A stretch of DNA of 64,000 bases, from the NCBI GenBank assembly GCA_016808115.1, contig JAEQBH010001141.1, positions 186,001 to 250,000 of the forward strand, written 5' to 3'. The stretch is from Tetrastigma voinierianum. Its lineage: Eukaryota; Streptophyta; Magnoliopsida; Vitales; Vitaceae. The notes under the pieces are model-generated. The model saw only the letters and a list, made by a program, of their open reading frames with translations, was not told where the DNA came from and searched no databases. Positions 1-10,486 of this stretch are shown piece by piece. Each line of letters opens with the position of its first letter. Positions within the stretch are counted from its first letter, which is position 1. The position numbers were made by a program, and so were the translations under genes.

Positions 1-229
1 TTGCTTGTGGATTTATTTAATTTTTTCTTTTTAGATTATCTTTAATTTTAAGTTAAATTTTGTTTTCAGCCTATTTTTAATTTTTCTGCATTTTTTCTTA
101 ATTTGTTTTTGTGTTTGGGTCAAATTTCATAGTTAGGAGGGTCTTAAGCTCACCCGTAAAATTTCACAACCTTGCGAAATTTCATGAGCTGCACTATTTC
201 TCCCGCGCTTATTCATTTTTGTCTTTTTA

Positions 230-231
<2 letters not shown>

Positions 232-269
<38 letters not shown>
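232..269. repeat. (AT)n microsatellite
   Basis: About 19 uninterrupted AT dinucleotides. A similar tract occurs at 8964-8992 and a shorter one near 43183. Confidence 0.97.
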
Positions 270-271
<2 letters not shown>

Positions 272-1198
272 GGTCTTTTAAAATATTTTTTATTTTAAAA
301 AATTAAAATTATTTTTATTTAAAAAATTTCGCAGTTGCAAATTCTCGAACCTCCTCCACTCAACCCCATTTTGTTTTGATCATAACTTTTCACCAACTCC
401 GCTTGCGTTCAAAATCGTTAGGAAATCTTAAAGAGTGAAGAATATAAATCTAGCCAGAAAGAACACTTTTGAAATTTTGATAATTGCTTAATTTTCAAAA
501 TTCTCCAATTGATCACTTTTTTTCCTCTCTTTTCTTCTTCTAACTTGTTTATTTGAAGCCCAAACGGAGTGAATAAGGTGCCTATGGGAGTTTGAGAAGT
601 CTCCCATATAACAATGAGCATATTTCATCAAGGGGAGGTATCAATTCCTTCCCTTAAATTTATCCCATAGCCACATTGAGACAATGTTGAATTTGGTCGG
701 GGAGAGTTAAGGAAGGAAGTGTTGTTTTATGTTTTTGAGTAAGTCTATTTTGTTAAGTTTAATGACTTTCATTTAGTTTTTTGCATAGTTGTTTGTTTTG
801 TTTGTGAAGCTGTTAGTTTGTTTTTGAAAAGCTGAAAATATAGTCATATTTTTTTTTTTATAATACATACTATACAACTCACTTTTTCGATTTTAAAAAA
901 AAATTACACCCATTTTTCAGAGCCATTTAGCTCAAGTAGCTTGAAAAAAACTGAAACTTGTCCACCCTATCGATGTTAGATAGGTTCCATGCTTAATTGA
1001 GTGGATGATTAGTTGAATTTTGCTGCTTTGACCTTTTCGCACCTCAAATTTCAACCACACACAAAGTACATCGTGCTTCGAATAGGTCAAGAACCCGCCA
1101 ACCTCCTAAACTTTGCAAACCTACCCTAGTTTCTGACTACCTTTAATAGGTTAAGGACCCCCATGAAAAGAAGGCCAATGTGTCTTCTAAAATAAAAA

Positions 1199-1300
1199 GA
1201 AGTGGAAAAGAAAAAAAAAAGAAAATGAAAAAGAAAAGAAAAGAAAAAGAAAAAGAAAAGAAAAAGAAAAAGAAAAGAAAAAGAAAAAAAAGAAAATTGC
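1199..1300 (+). repeat. Purine-only (GAAAA)n tract in element 3' region
   Basis: About 100 bases of A and G only, built of GAAAA and GAAAAA units. It follows the phrase 'ccaatgtgtcttc', and purine tracts follow the same phrase in other P-family copies (8321-8345, 43520-43570) and, on the opposite strand, in E1 (29787-29822) and E2 (37563-37610). The position is therefore ancestral to the family, not a random microsatellite. Confidence 0.9.
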
Positions 1301-1948
1301 AACGCTTATTCTCAAACCCCGGAGCACTATCCGTGGGTATGGCGAAAAGTCTTTAAAGCCCGCATTCTAAGCCAACTGGTCGGGAGTCACCCGACTTTGT
1401 GCTTCGCATGGGTGGATGGGTAAGGCTTGAAGCAAGTCGTGTGTCGAGTCTCAACATCTGAGTCCGGTGAAACCCGAAGAGTCATGGTCAAAGATCCTTA
1501 TGACTCGAATGCCCTAAGCCTTAATGGGTTGGGAGTCATCGGTGGATCCTCCCATTACTGACTGTGAGGTCGAGCCTCACATTGCACCCCTAAACACAAA
1601 AAGAGTTTGTGGAATAAGAGCTGGTCCCGATCTATTTAGGTTGGTTAGCATCCTAGATGAGGTAGTAGCTTGGTCGGGGAGAGTGCGCTTTAGCGCTTTA
1701 TCGTTGGAGAACCGATCAAACAAACACTTAGGGTTTTCGTGAAGTCTTAGTTGATTCACCAAGAGGGAGGCTCTTTGATACTCAATTTCAGATGGCATTC
1801 ATTCTCTCAAGATAGTTATCTGGACAAGGGTCACTATTCCATCGCAGGGGTTAGGCACACTCATTCAAAACCTTTTTCGTGAACATCATTTTGTTATCAT
1901 TAGATGTTCTCTTTCTTTCATTGCTAAGGACTAGCACTGTAGTCAGTG

Positions 1949-2018
1949 TGGATTATGCTCAAAAAGTGCTATTCAGCCCCGTTTATTACAGTTTTGAGCA
2001 CTTTTTGTGTAATGAATC
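1949..2018 (+). repeat. LTR-head inverted repeat (P1 copy)
   Basis: The first ~70 bases of the LTR read CTCAAAAAGTGC on the left arm and GCACTTTTTGTG on the right, with the arms ending in GATTA-like and TAAT-like sequence. This is the degenerate P1 version of the module seen best at 44261-44333. Confidence 0.65.
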
Positions 2019-2408
2019 GTAATTAACTCGATTTGCACATTAAGGTCCCTGCTATTCTACTGATCACATTTTATGGCTAATTTTTGGCCAGAAGCTATTT
2101 ATGCCAAATTATTTGAAATAATTCAAACACGAAGAACCCGAAGAACCCATTCAGCATCAGATCTTGTAGCCGTTAAGAGCAAAAGTGAGAAATATCGAAA
2201 ACTAAAGGAAATTTCGCAAGTTGCGAAACTGCCTATTTCCTGCTCGCCACTATTCATGCCTCCTGCGCACTGCTTCACTTCTCACCCGACACTATTCCCG
2301 CGCCTGGGCTTGAATTTTTGCCTTTGTTCCTTTGATTCTCTCCCATTTTCGTCCTTGTGAAGTAACTGCTTTTGTTGATTTTGGTAATTTTGTTTTCTGT
2401 CTTGGTGG

Positions 2409-2419
2409 CTATATAAGCC
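2409..2419 (+). promoter_or_regulatory. TATA box of P1 LTR
   Basis: CTATATAAGCC, about 460 bases into the LTR. It matches the TATA-like boxes at 4473 and 6967 in the two P2 LTRs, so it is the likely U3 promoter core. Confidence 0.6.
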
Positions 2420-3247
2420 ATTTGTACACACTCGTAATGGGAGACTTTTTGTCTAAGAAGCAGAAACTTCGCGCCAAGAGCTCCCAAGCCCCGCTTTCTC
2501 CTTTATCTCGCTCTCTTTCTCTCACTTTTCACCCGCCAAACACCCTCAGGATGACAACTCAAGGGATGGTTGGCTAAACCCCTCCATCCTTGAAGAAGAG
2601 GGCTACCTGCAACGCTGAGGTAAACGACCGTTTCCTCATGTTTTTAATGCTAGTATTTATGATCATTTATTATGCTTCGTCTCTCACTCTAGGGTTAAAT
2701 CTTCTAAATATGCCCCGATTAATCCTGTATTTGGCAAGTTGGGTTCAAGGATGCTTATTGCCAGATCCACCGATATCCGATTAGGTCGCCTCATTAGTTA
2801 CCGTAGGTAGGTTTGGGGAGGTGTGTTCACTGTCGGAGCATGTATGCTCATTAAATGCAATTTTTTGACAGGAAAAATTATAAGGGTTCAGTTTTTAAGG
2901 CCAAATGAAGATCCGGTTCGGGATATGACTATAAGTCATCCTCCCCAACACGAGGAAAAGGACCTGAGGACCTCAAACCTAGTAGCCCAACGCTTCAAGG
3001 AGTTCTTTTTCTTATTTTATTTCATTTTATTTTCAGTTTTCAAACAATTCAACCCACTGTTTTTAATAACACCCCAAATCCAAACTGAAATTCACCATTT
3101 TGAATCATTGTAAATCATTTTGTACGAAGAAAACCAATCCCTGAGTTCGACCCTAAAACCACTATACTACAGTAGCTTTGCTACGACAGCAGGAATTTAG
3201 GTTACAAACATTGTTGATTTCGGGTACACCTACTGTGGCACGAATCA

Positions 3248-4011
3248 TCAGTTGAGGTTACTCCATATGAGATGTGGACTAACAAGAAGCCCCATCTTTC
3301 TCACATGAAAGTATGGGGTTGTTCTACTTATGTGAAGTGGATAGTGTTAAATAAACTTGAATCTAAGTCTGACAAGTGTCTGTTTGTAGGATATCTTAAA
3401 GAAATGATTGGATATCAATTCTACAACACTTTAGAACAATGGTTGTTTGTTTCAAAGCATGTTGTCTTCGTAGAGAAAGAATTTCTCTTAAGAGAAGATA
3501 AGGGGGAGCAGTTAAACTTCATGTAGTTCAAGATGCTCTAATAGACGCATCTCATTTGACTGAACTTGAAGCTATAATTCATAATGATGAATTAATAGTT
3601 GATTCTTCTAAAACACTAGTGCTTCGTAGGACAAGTAGGATACATACTAGTCTAGAGAGATATGGATTTCTCATCGCTGGAACGTATGATCGATTAATAT
3701 AGAAATGATGAGCCAACCACCTATGAAGGATCTCTAAATAGTTCAAAGTCTGATAAATGGCTCATAGCCATGAAGTCAGAGATGGATTCCATGTAAACAA
3801 ACCAAGTATGGACGAGATGGATTCCATGTAAACAAACCAAGTATGGACTTTGGTTGAACTACATGAAGGGATAAAACCCATAGCGTGCAATTGGATCTTC
3901 AAAAAGAAGACAGACGTGGAAGGTAATGTGATTACCTATAAACTAAGATCAGGCTATGAATCGTCATCAAAGACAAGGAATTGACTATGACGAGACTTTT
4001 AGTCCAATAGC
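3248..4011 (+). pseudogene. Ty1/copia pol fragment (integrase C-terminus to RT start), Tork-like
   Basis: The longest open stretch (3272-3526) encodes the end of copia integrase: TPYEMWTNKKPHLSHMKVWG, then KSDKCLFVGYLKE and FVSKHVVFVEKEFL. After stops, the downstream frames recover the linker motif ERYGFLI (about 3655) and RT N-terminal motifs TLVELHEGIKPIACNWIFKK and IDYDETFSPIA (3840-4005). The pol reading is cut off at SPIA by the P2 LTR at 4012 and on the left by the P1 LTR at 3247. Orientation is +. The lineage call (Tork-like) is from remembered family motifs and is tentative. The fragment is non-functional: several stops and a 35-bp duplication that breaks the frame. Confidence 0.85.
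3779..3848 (+). repeat. Perfect 35-bp tandem duplication inside copia RT
   Basis: Two consecutive identical 35-base units starting GAGATGGATTCC (3779-3813 and 3814-3848). 35 is not a multiple of three, so the duplication shifts the RT frame. It overlaps the MDSM.TNQVWT motif. Confidence 0.95.
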
Positions 4012-4084
4012 TGATTACTACCCAAATAGTGCTGTTTCATACTCTTAACACTCCAAGTTTTAAGCACTTTTTGTGCAGTAATCA
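4012..4084 (+). repeat. LTR-head inverted repeat, 73 bp (P2 first LTR)
   Basis: Left arm TGATTACTACCCAAATAGTG and right arm CACTTTTTGTGCAGTAATCA are imperfect reverse complements, separated by about 30 bases. The module is bounded by TG and CA like an LTR. Confidence 0.85.
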
Positions 4085-4472
4085 ACTTAATTAACCCAGT
4101 TGGCACGTTAAGGACCTACCAAGGCTACCAATCGAATTTTGTGGCAAGTTTTGTTGTTCTTAGGCTATGTATATTGAAAACTAGGGATTCAATCTTAGGT
4201 ACGAAGAAATCAAGAGTAATTCGAGCTTCGTGAGCAGAAGGAAAAAGTAGAACTGTAATCCGTGAGAAGAACGATGCAAGATCAACTTTGCAAAATTGCA
4301 TGGGCTCGCGAATTTTCGTGTGGTCACGATATCAAGAAGACTCGAGAATTTTCGCAGTAGGTCACAAATTGTAGCAACCTTGAATTTTTGTATTCTTGTT
4401 ATTCTACAATTTCATGCCTGTGTAATAGTGTTAGGAGTTGGATATTTTGGTAATTTGTAATCGGTTTGGTGG

Positions 4473-4479
4473 TATAAAA
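4473..4479 (+). promoter_or_regulatory. TATA box of P2 first LTR
   Basis: TATAAAA, about 460 bases from the LTR start; equivalent to 6967-6973 in the second LTR and 2409-2419 in P1. Confidence 0.6.
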
Positions 4480-5456
4480 CACCCCAAACAAGAATTTGTA
4501 AGGAACGAACTTGACATTCAGTAAAGCCTACAGTAGAAGCTTCCTGTTTTCTCTCTCCCCTTTCTAGACAGCCAAGCAACCTCTAAGAAGAGGAGGAGTG
4601 GCTAAAACCCTAGTTCCCTTGGAGTAAAGGAAACAAGGTGAAGGTTCCGGATGAAAAGGTGTGGGTTTTCCATGTTTTAACGAAGGTATTTTCCACCATT
4701 AATGGTTTCTTTCCAAACTTTAGTTTTAATCCCTTCGGGTTACCTTTAATGATTCGTATTTGATAAGCTTTAGGTTCCATTGATGTTATCAGAAGATCCA
4801 CTGACATTCGTTAGTTATCATCTATGGGTTATTGGAAGGTGATTCAAGGTGATACTTTATTTCCTTCAAACCCTAGGTTCGATCCCTTCAATTCACCTCA
4901 ATGGTTAGTACTGTAAGCTCTAGTGGCTCATCGATACTTATCGCTAGTCCAGTGATATTCATTAGTTATCATTTATGGACCATTGGAAGGTGAGTCAAGG
5001 AGATGTTCTTCATTATCTGAAACCATTAATGGGAAGCAAATACCAATTTTCAAGGATATTTATTTAAGGTCAGTTAGTATAGCTAAACTAAGAACCGATT
5101 TGGGAGATAACTATATGTTATCCTCCCTAATGCGAGGCAAAGACCCGGAAAACCCCTCCTTTGCCTAAGGAACCTGAAACCTAGTGACCTGACACTCTAA
5201 GGGATTTGTTTTCAAGTTTTAGTAAATTTTTATTTTTAGTTTTAATCACTAAAATCCCCTCTTTTTAACACAACCCAAATATCCAAAAGGAAATCACTAG
5301 TATAACCTTTATTATCAGTCATTTGTACGAAGAAAACCCATCAATGTGGAAGATCCTAGAGCCGTTGTACTATAGTAGAAATGCTACGGTAGTATGTGGT
5401 ATTAGGTTATAAATTTTGTTGATTTAGAATACCCTACTTCGCTACTTATTTAATCA

Positions 5457-5475
5457 AATGGTGCCGCTGGGCCGG
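5457..5475 (+). other. Primer binding site of P2 (degraded)
   Basis: AATGGTGCCGCTGGGCCGG right after the LTR end. The second copy at 7955 keeps AATGGCGCCGCC, closer to the Athila/Tat primer site TGGCGCCGTTGCC. Confidence 0.7.
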
Positions 5476-6568
5476 ATGGTGCCTAGTGCTAATGAATATC
5501 TGTGGATACTGTGATCCTCATCACAAGTCAGGTGATTTTTCTCCTATCATTTTTGTCAGATTTTACTTTCCTGCTTGCTTAATAGTCTTCTTGCAATTTC
5601 ACCGTAATGGGGAGAAATTGAAACTCAGGCTCTAATGCTTTGATTTTAGAGTTGTTTTATGCTTATAAAGGTTGGATTTAAGTGCGAAACTCCTCTGCCT
5701 TCAACCTTACCCTTCCACTTCAACTAACCACACACTATGCACCTTAGGGTTTCAATTATAAGTTGAAAAACTCGCCTTGCCTCCTAGCCTTGCAAAAATC
5801 CGCCGCACTCGACCACTTTTATTGTGGTTGGGACTCGAATAAAAGACCAATGAGTCTTTAAAAAATAAAAAAATGAAAATCGGCGGACACTCGCCTTTGA
5901 AACCCAAGTGCAGTCCGAGGGGTATTAATGAAGTCTCTTAGCCCGATGCCCTAAAACCAACCGGGTCGGGAGTCATCGACTTCGTTTCGCTACATCGGGT
6001 GGATAGGTGGAGTTTAGCAAATTGTAGGTGGCCGGAGTTTCGAGCTTATTAAAAGTCCTGGTGAAACTCAAGAGTTAGTACTGGAAATCCTTATGACTTA
6101 ATGCCCTAAACTCGATTAGTCGGGAGTCGTGGATCCCCAAGTATAATGGACAATTGTGAGTTCGACCTTAGCAAGCAGACCCCACGGCTAATAAAAATAA
6201 TTGTGAAATAAAAGCTGGACCCATTCTATCGAGGTTAATCCGCTAGGTATAGAAAAGACTCCAGTCAAAAAGTGGGGAGAAAAGCTCAAGGCACTAATTT
6301 TGAAAACTAATCAAGTTAACACTTAGGTTTTTGTGGAAGGTTTTAGGTTGGTTCTCTAGGAGTTGAAACTATTTTGATAATTTAATTTGCATAGCACATA
6401 CTCCACTCTAGATAGTCATTGAGCAAGATTTTGATGACTTTTGTTTAAGGTTGGGTTTTATCACATCATTACTCTTGGAGAACCATTCCTTGTGGATATG
6501 TATAAATTTCATTCTTATCGTTTATTCTTCCTTCATTAAGGGACTAGCAATGTAATGGGCTTGGGGAG
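5476..6568 (+). other. P2 internal region, non-coding
   Basis: Leader sequence (about 5476-5640, 'gatcctcatcacaagtc...') runs straight into the family 3' untranslated block with the 'gccctaaac...gggagtc' signature near 6110-6130. No gag or pol motif in any frame. It ends in the guanine-rich polypurine-type tract GGGCTTGGGGAG (6557-6568) that abuts the second LTR. Confidence 0.75.
6557..6568 (+). other. Polypurine tract of P2
   Basis: GGGCTTGGGGAG immediately before the LTR start TGATTACTACCC. P4 has CCTACTGGGGAG at the same place (44249-44260). Confidence 0.7.
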
Positions 6569-7954
6569 TGATTACTACCCAAATAGTGTTGTTTCACCTT
6601 AACACTCCAAGTTTCCAAGCACTTTTGTAGTAATTAGTTTAATTAACCCAATTGGCACGTTAAGGACCTAGCAAGGCTACTAATCGAATTTTGTGGTAAG
6701 TTTTGTTGTTCTCAGGCTATATATATTGAAAACCAGGGATTCAACTCAAGCATGAAGAAATTAGTAGCAATTCAAAGCTTCAGAGTAGAAGAAGGAAAAA
6801 GAAGAACCAAAACCAGGAGAAGAAAGATGCACAAAGAATCAGAAAATTCGCAGTGGCTGCTAATTTTCGCAAAGAACCCTCGACTTTGTATTGCTATTCT
6901 TACTAGTTTATCCCTCGGTAATAGTGTTAGAGTCGGATATTTCGTAATTTGTAATTGGTTTGGTGGTATAAACACCCAACAAGACTTTGTAAGTGAAACG
7001 AGACCTCGACATTCGCAAAGCCACCGCAAAAGCTTCCCGTTTTCTCTCTCGTCTTCTTCTCCCCTTCGACAACACCTAAACAACCTCCGGTAGCACAGGA
7101 GGGCTAAAACCCTGCCTTCCTCGAGTAAAGGAAACTAGGCGAAGGTTCCTGATGAAAAGGTGTGGGTTTTCCATGTTTTAACTGGAGGTATTTCCACCAT
7201 TAATGGTTTTTCAAACTTTAGTTTTAATTCCTTCTCTGTTAATTGACGATCCGTGATTGATAAGCTTAGTTCATCGATGCTTATTACTAGATCCATTAAC
7301 ATTCATTAGTTATCATCTATGGGTTATTGGAAGGCGATTCAAGGTGATGTTTTTATTTCCTTCAAACCCTAGGTTCAATCCCTTCGATTCACCTTGAATG
7401 GTTAGTATTTGGTAAGATCTCAGGGCTCATTGGATACTTATCGCTAGATCCAGTGATGTTCATTAGTTATCATTTATGGACCATTGAAAGGCGAGTCAAG
7501 GAGATGCTCTTCACTGTCCAAAACCATTAATGGGAAGAAAATACCAATTTTCAAGGATATTTATTTAAGGTCAGTTATTATAGCTAAACCAAGAACTGAT
7601 TCGGGAGATAACTATATGTTATCCTCCTAACGCTGAGGAAAGACTGAAACCCCTCATTCGCTTCTAAGGAACCCGAAACCCAAAGGACTTGAAACTCTAA
7701 GGGATTTGTTTTCATGTTTTAGTAAATTTTTATTTTTAGTTTTAATCACTAAAATCCCCTCTTTTTATCATAACCCAAATATCCAAAATGAAATCACTAG
7801 TATAACCTTTATTGTCAGTCATTTGTACGAAGAAAACCCATCCCCGTGGATGATCCTAGAGCCGTTATACTATAGTAGAAATGCTACGGTAGTATGAGGT
7901 ATTAGGTTATAAATTTTGTTGATTTAGAATACCCATGTGATATTTTACGAATCA
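6569..7954 (+). mobile_element. P2 second LTR
   Basis: 1.39 kb, starts TGATTACTACCC and ends ACGAATCA. It is flanked by a polypurine tract on the left and by a primer site on the right, so it serves as 3' LTR of the first unit and 5' LTR of the next, as expected after unequal recombination between LTRs. TATA-like TATAAAC at 6967-6973. The head inverted repeat (6569-6637) is degraded on the right arm. Confidence 0.8.
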
Positions 7955-7972
7955 AATGGCGCCGCCACGGAC
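7955..7972 (+). other. Primer binding site after P2 second LTR
   Basis: AATGGCGCCGCCACGG: the TGGCGCCG core of the Athila/Tat primer site is intact, the rest has decayed. Confidence 0.8.
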
Positions 7973-8961
7973 GGTGCTCGCGCTAATGAATATTCGTGGA
8001 TACTGGATCCTCATCACAAGTCGGGTGATTTTTCTCCCCCATCATTTTTGTTTCATTTACTTTCAGCTTGTTTAATAGCCTTTTTTTTGTAATTCAAACA
8101 GAATGGGAGAAATTGAAACCGTGTCTAAATGATTTTTGATTTTGCAGTTGTTTTATGCTTATAAAGGTCGATGAAGCTGAAACTCCTTGTCTTCAACCTT
8201 ACCTCTTCCACTTTGAACTAACCACACACTGTGCACCTTCGGTTTTAATTATAAGCTGAAAAACTGCCTTGACCGCCTTTAATATGTTGGGATCCCTGAA
8301 TAAAAGACCAATGAGTCTTTCAAAAAAAAAAAAAAAAAGAAAAAAATTATGACACATGCCTTGAAACTCGAGTGCATCCGAGGGTATATGATGTAGTCTT
8401 GAAGCCCTATGTCCCAAAAACCAACCGGGTCGGGAGAGTCACCGACTTTGTTGTCAGGTTACACGGGGGGATAGGTGGAGTTTAGAAAATTGTAGGTGCT
8501 AGAGTTTTGAGCTTATTAAAAGTCCGAGGTGAAACCTGAAGAGTTAGTAGTTGAGAAATCCATATGACTTGATGCCCTAAAATTTAATCGTCAGAGTCAG
8601 GACCCCCGTTACATGGACAATTGTGAATTCGATTCCTCAAGAAGGCACCCCTACTCAAGACAAAAGAATTATGAAATAAAAAGTGGACCTGATCTATTAA
8701 GGTTAGCTTAACTGGCTAGGCAATACGTAAAAGGGCTAGTTAGGGGCGGGAGAGAATAAATGATAATTCAATTTTGAAAACTAATCAAGTTAACACTTAG
8801 GTTTTTGTAGAAGGTTTCAGGCCGGTTCTCTAGGAATTGACACTGTTTTAATACTTGAATTTGCATACATATACTTTTCGAGATACTATCGGGCAAGATT
8901 TGATGACTTTTGTATAAGGCCTGGCTCTTATCACATCATCGCTTCGAGAACCATTCCTCGT

Positions 8962-8995
<34 letters not shown>

Positions 8996-9039
8996 TGTCT
9001 GGCTGACGCTTTATTCATCCTTCATCAAGCAGGACTAAG
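7973..9039 (+). other. P2 second internal region (truncated)
   Basis: Parallel to 5476-6568: same leader, same untranslated block ('gatgccctaaaatttaatcg' near 8571), a short purine tract after 'caatgagtctttc' (8321-8345), and an (AT)n tract (8964-8992). It breaks at 'aggactaag' (9039), where P2's first unit continues to its polypurine tract; here the X LTR begins instead. Confidence 0.75.
8964..8992. repeat. (AT)n microsatellite
   Basis: About 14 AT dinucleotides inside the P2 second internal region; absent from the first internal region at the same place, so it expanded after the two copies separated. Confidence 0.95.
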
Positions 9040-9214
9040 TGATGAGTCTAAACTCATCTATTTTAATCCATTTTTCCGGCATGTTTTTACCAAGCTTTTT
9101 TAGATATATTTTTATGCAAAATTATTGAATATTCACCTACTTTCTGTGTTTCAGTGTGTGTTAATCAAAAGGAGAGAAAACAAGCGTAAAAGGTACAAAA
9201 GGTGGGAATGAAGC

Positions 9215-10395
9215 GCCTCGTCGCTATTAATAAAATTCAAGCCGCTAAAGGAACTATGTCGCAGCCAGCAACTAAATGTCGCAACAAAGCTCATACAAAA
9301 CTCCATGGCTGAAAGAGAAATTTTTTCGCGACAAAGAGTTTTTATGTCGCGACATTATTGAAGAAGATTGTGAAGAAAATTGTCGCGGATACCTCGACTT
9401 TGTCGCGACAAACGATTAAAAAGCAAGAGAGCAAAGAAGTCGGTCGCGATAATATAATCTACTATAAAGATAAAAAGTCAAGGCTAACATAACCTCACGC
9501 ATAAAAGACCAATTTATCATGGCTGCAATTGCCTTCGATTACAACATAAGTCAATTGAGACAAGTATTTTTACGTTGGCGACAAAGTTTTAAGATCGCCG
9601 TGCTTATCACGAGAATAAAGAAAACTCACGCGACATAACATTCGTAATTCACAACTAAGAGCAAAACTCGTCACGACAAAGATTATCATTGACAAACAAA
9701 ACATGAAGGAGGTGGAATTACCGTCGCGACAAGAAGTCAAGAGAGCAACACAAGAAGAATGGGGACAAAGTGAAATTTTTGTCGCGATACATAATCAAGA
9801 GTTGAAAGAAACTCTGCGGTCGCGACAAAGAAGTTTTATGTTGCGACAATAAAAGCTATGGAATGATAAAATTCTATCGCGATGAGAAAAAAAATTAGGG
9901 TCTCGACGTAAATCAAGAAGAGTTGAGAATGGCCAGCAGCAGCAATTGTGTCGCAATGTATAAATCTATGTCGCGACAACAAATACAAAGAAGTGACAAG
10001 AATCAAAGAAGAAAATCAAGCCGCGACCAAGGAGTTTCCCTGTGACGTAAATTGCTAAGGACTCCAAAGAAACTCGTCATGCGATAGAGAGAAAACTCGT
10101 CGCAACAGAGTTGGACAAAGTGAAAAGTAAATGTTTATCGCTGATAAGGAAAATTATGTCAGCGACAAACCTGCAAGGACAAGGACATGAGAAGCCGTCA
10201 GAACAGCGCTCGTGTCGCGACACAAGGCATTCCTGTCGCGATAAGAACAAGATCGCTTAATAAATTTATGTTCGCGACATCATCAAAGCATGTCGCAACA
10301 CAATCCAAGAGCAAGCCTGTGAGAATAGGTCTGCAACAAACAAGAATCCACAATAGAGGCAACATAAGCACTAAAAGCTCGTCATGATGTGACCT
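9215..10395 (+). repeat. GTCGCGAC palindrome array in X LTR
   Basis: The 8-base palindrome GTCGCGAC or one-mismatch forms recur roughly every 40-100 bases over 1.2 kb. Exact copies are seen near 9343, 9402, 9723, 9820, 9970 and 10214, with many variants (gtcgcgat, gtcgcaac, ttgcgaca, gtcacgac). Spacers are dissimilar, so this is not simple tandem duplication of a unit. The array stops about 80 bases before the TATA box. Confidence 0.85.
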
Positions 10396-10476
10396 TTTAG
10401 TCATGACAAAGAGACTAATTGGCAGAATTTTGGTATCCACAAAAAATTAATGATGTGAGGCCCAATATCGAAAGCT

Positions 10477-10486
10477 TATAAATACA
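10477..10486 (+). promoter_or_regulatory. TATA box of X LTR
   Basis: TTATAAATAC. The - strand X LTR has the same box in the same setting (23904-23914, reading ctataaatacac on the - strand), which supports its role as the U3 core promoter. Confidence 0.7.

Larger units (their letters stand above)
1..1948 (+). other. P1 non-coding 3' region
   Basis: AT-rich, no credible ORF. Near 655-720 is the 'acattgagacaatgttgaatttggt...ggggagagttaagg' type block that usually lies near the 3' end of Athila/Tat elements. From about 1020 onward it matches the internal regions of P2 (5640-6560, 8140-9039) and P4 (43250-44260), and in reverse those of E1 and E2. The two overlapping ORFs at 1524-1798 lie in this untranslated block and are not genes. 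Confidence 0.65.
1..3247 (+). mobile_element. P1: 3' part of an Athila/Tat-type Ty3/gypsy element
   Basis: Non-coding 3' region followed by a 3' LTR; the rest of the element lies before the window. The assignment rests on similarity by eye to the other P-family copies here (4012-9039 and 43185-45542). All share the stretch saying 'gatgccctaaaccttaatcggtcgggagtc', here near 1508-1550 in variant form, a purine-rich tract, and an LTR ending in a variant of GGCACGAATCA. The sequence right after the LTR (3248) is copia integrase, so P1 inserted into an older copia element. Target duplication cannot be checked because the 5' end is outside the window. Confidence 0.75.
1949..3247 (+). mobile_element. 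P1 3' LTR
   Basis: About 1.3 kb. It starts at TGGATTATGCTC (family form TGATTAGTNCTC) and ends at GGCACGAATCA, the terminus also seen in P2, P4, E1 and E2. A TATA-like box (ctatataagcc) lies at 2409-2419. A cluster of dyad-rich motifs (AATTTCGCAAGTTGCGAAAC) lies just upstream at about 2210-2230. Start and end are supported by the parallel copies at 4012, 6569 and 44261. Confidence 0.75.
4012..5456 (+). mobile_element. P2 first LTR
   Basis: Begins TGATTACTACCC and ends TTTAATCA directly before AATGGTGCCGCTG (primer site). TATA-like GGTATAAAACACC at 4471-4483. A dyad-rich cluster (GCGAATTTTCGTG, GAGAATTTTCGCAG) at about 4310-4355 precedes it. Ends agree with the second LTR at 6569-7954; the two are clearly homologous but have many substitutions and indels, so the element is old. 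Confidence 0.8.
4012..9039 (+). mobile_element. P2: coding-free Athila/Tat derivative, LTR-internal-LTR-internal
   Basis: Two LTRs (4012-5456, 6569-7954) are each followed by a primer-site-like sequence and about 1.1 kb of non-coding internal DNA. The internal part fuses a 5' leader directly to the 3' untranslated block, so gag and pol are absent. The first LTR-internal-LTR unit is about 3.9 kb. The second internal region is cut at 9039 by insertion of the X LTR. The array sits in copia RT; the 5 bases before it are ATAGC, and the partner duplication was not found. Confidence 0.75.

Noticed and set aside
1524..1798. Overlapping + and - ORFs of about 72 codons
   Set aside because: They lie in the P-family non-coding 3' block; the homologous stretches at 6110-6330 and 43800-44000 do not keep the frame.
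4012..9039. P2 as one intact autonomous element
   Set aside because: No gag or pol motif in any frame, and the 3' end is missing.
9215..10395. CRISPR-like spaced short repeats
   Set aside because: The repeated word is 8 bases, spacing is irregular, and the context is a plant retrotransposon LTR.
10187..10440. Opposed ORFs of 66 and 80 codons
   Set aside because: Part of the GTCGCGAC array of X(+); no start context or similarity.
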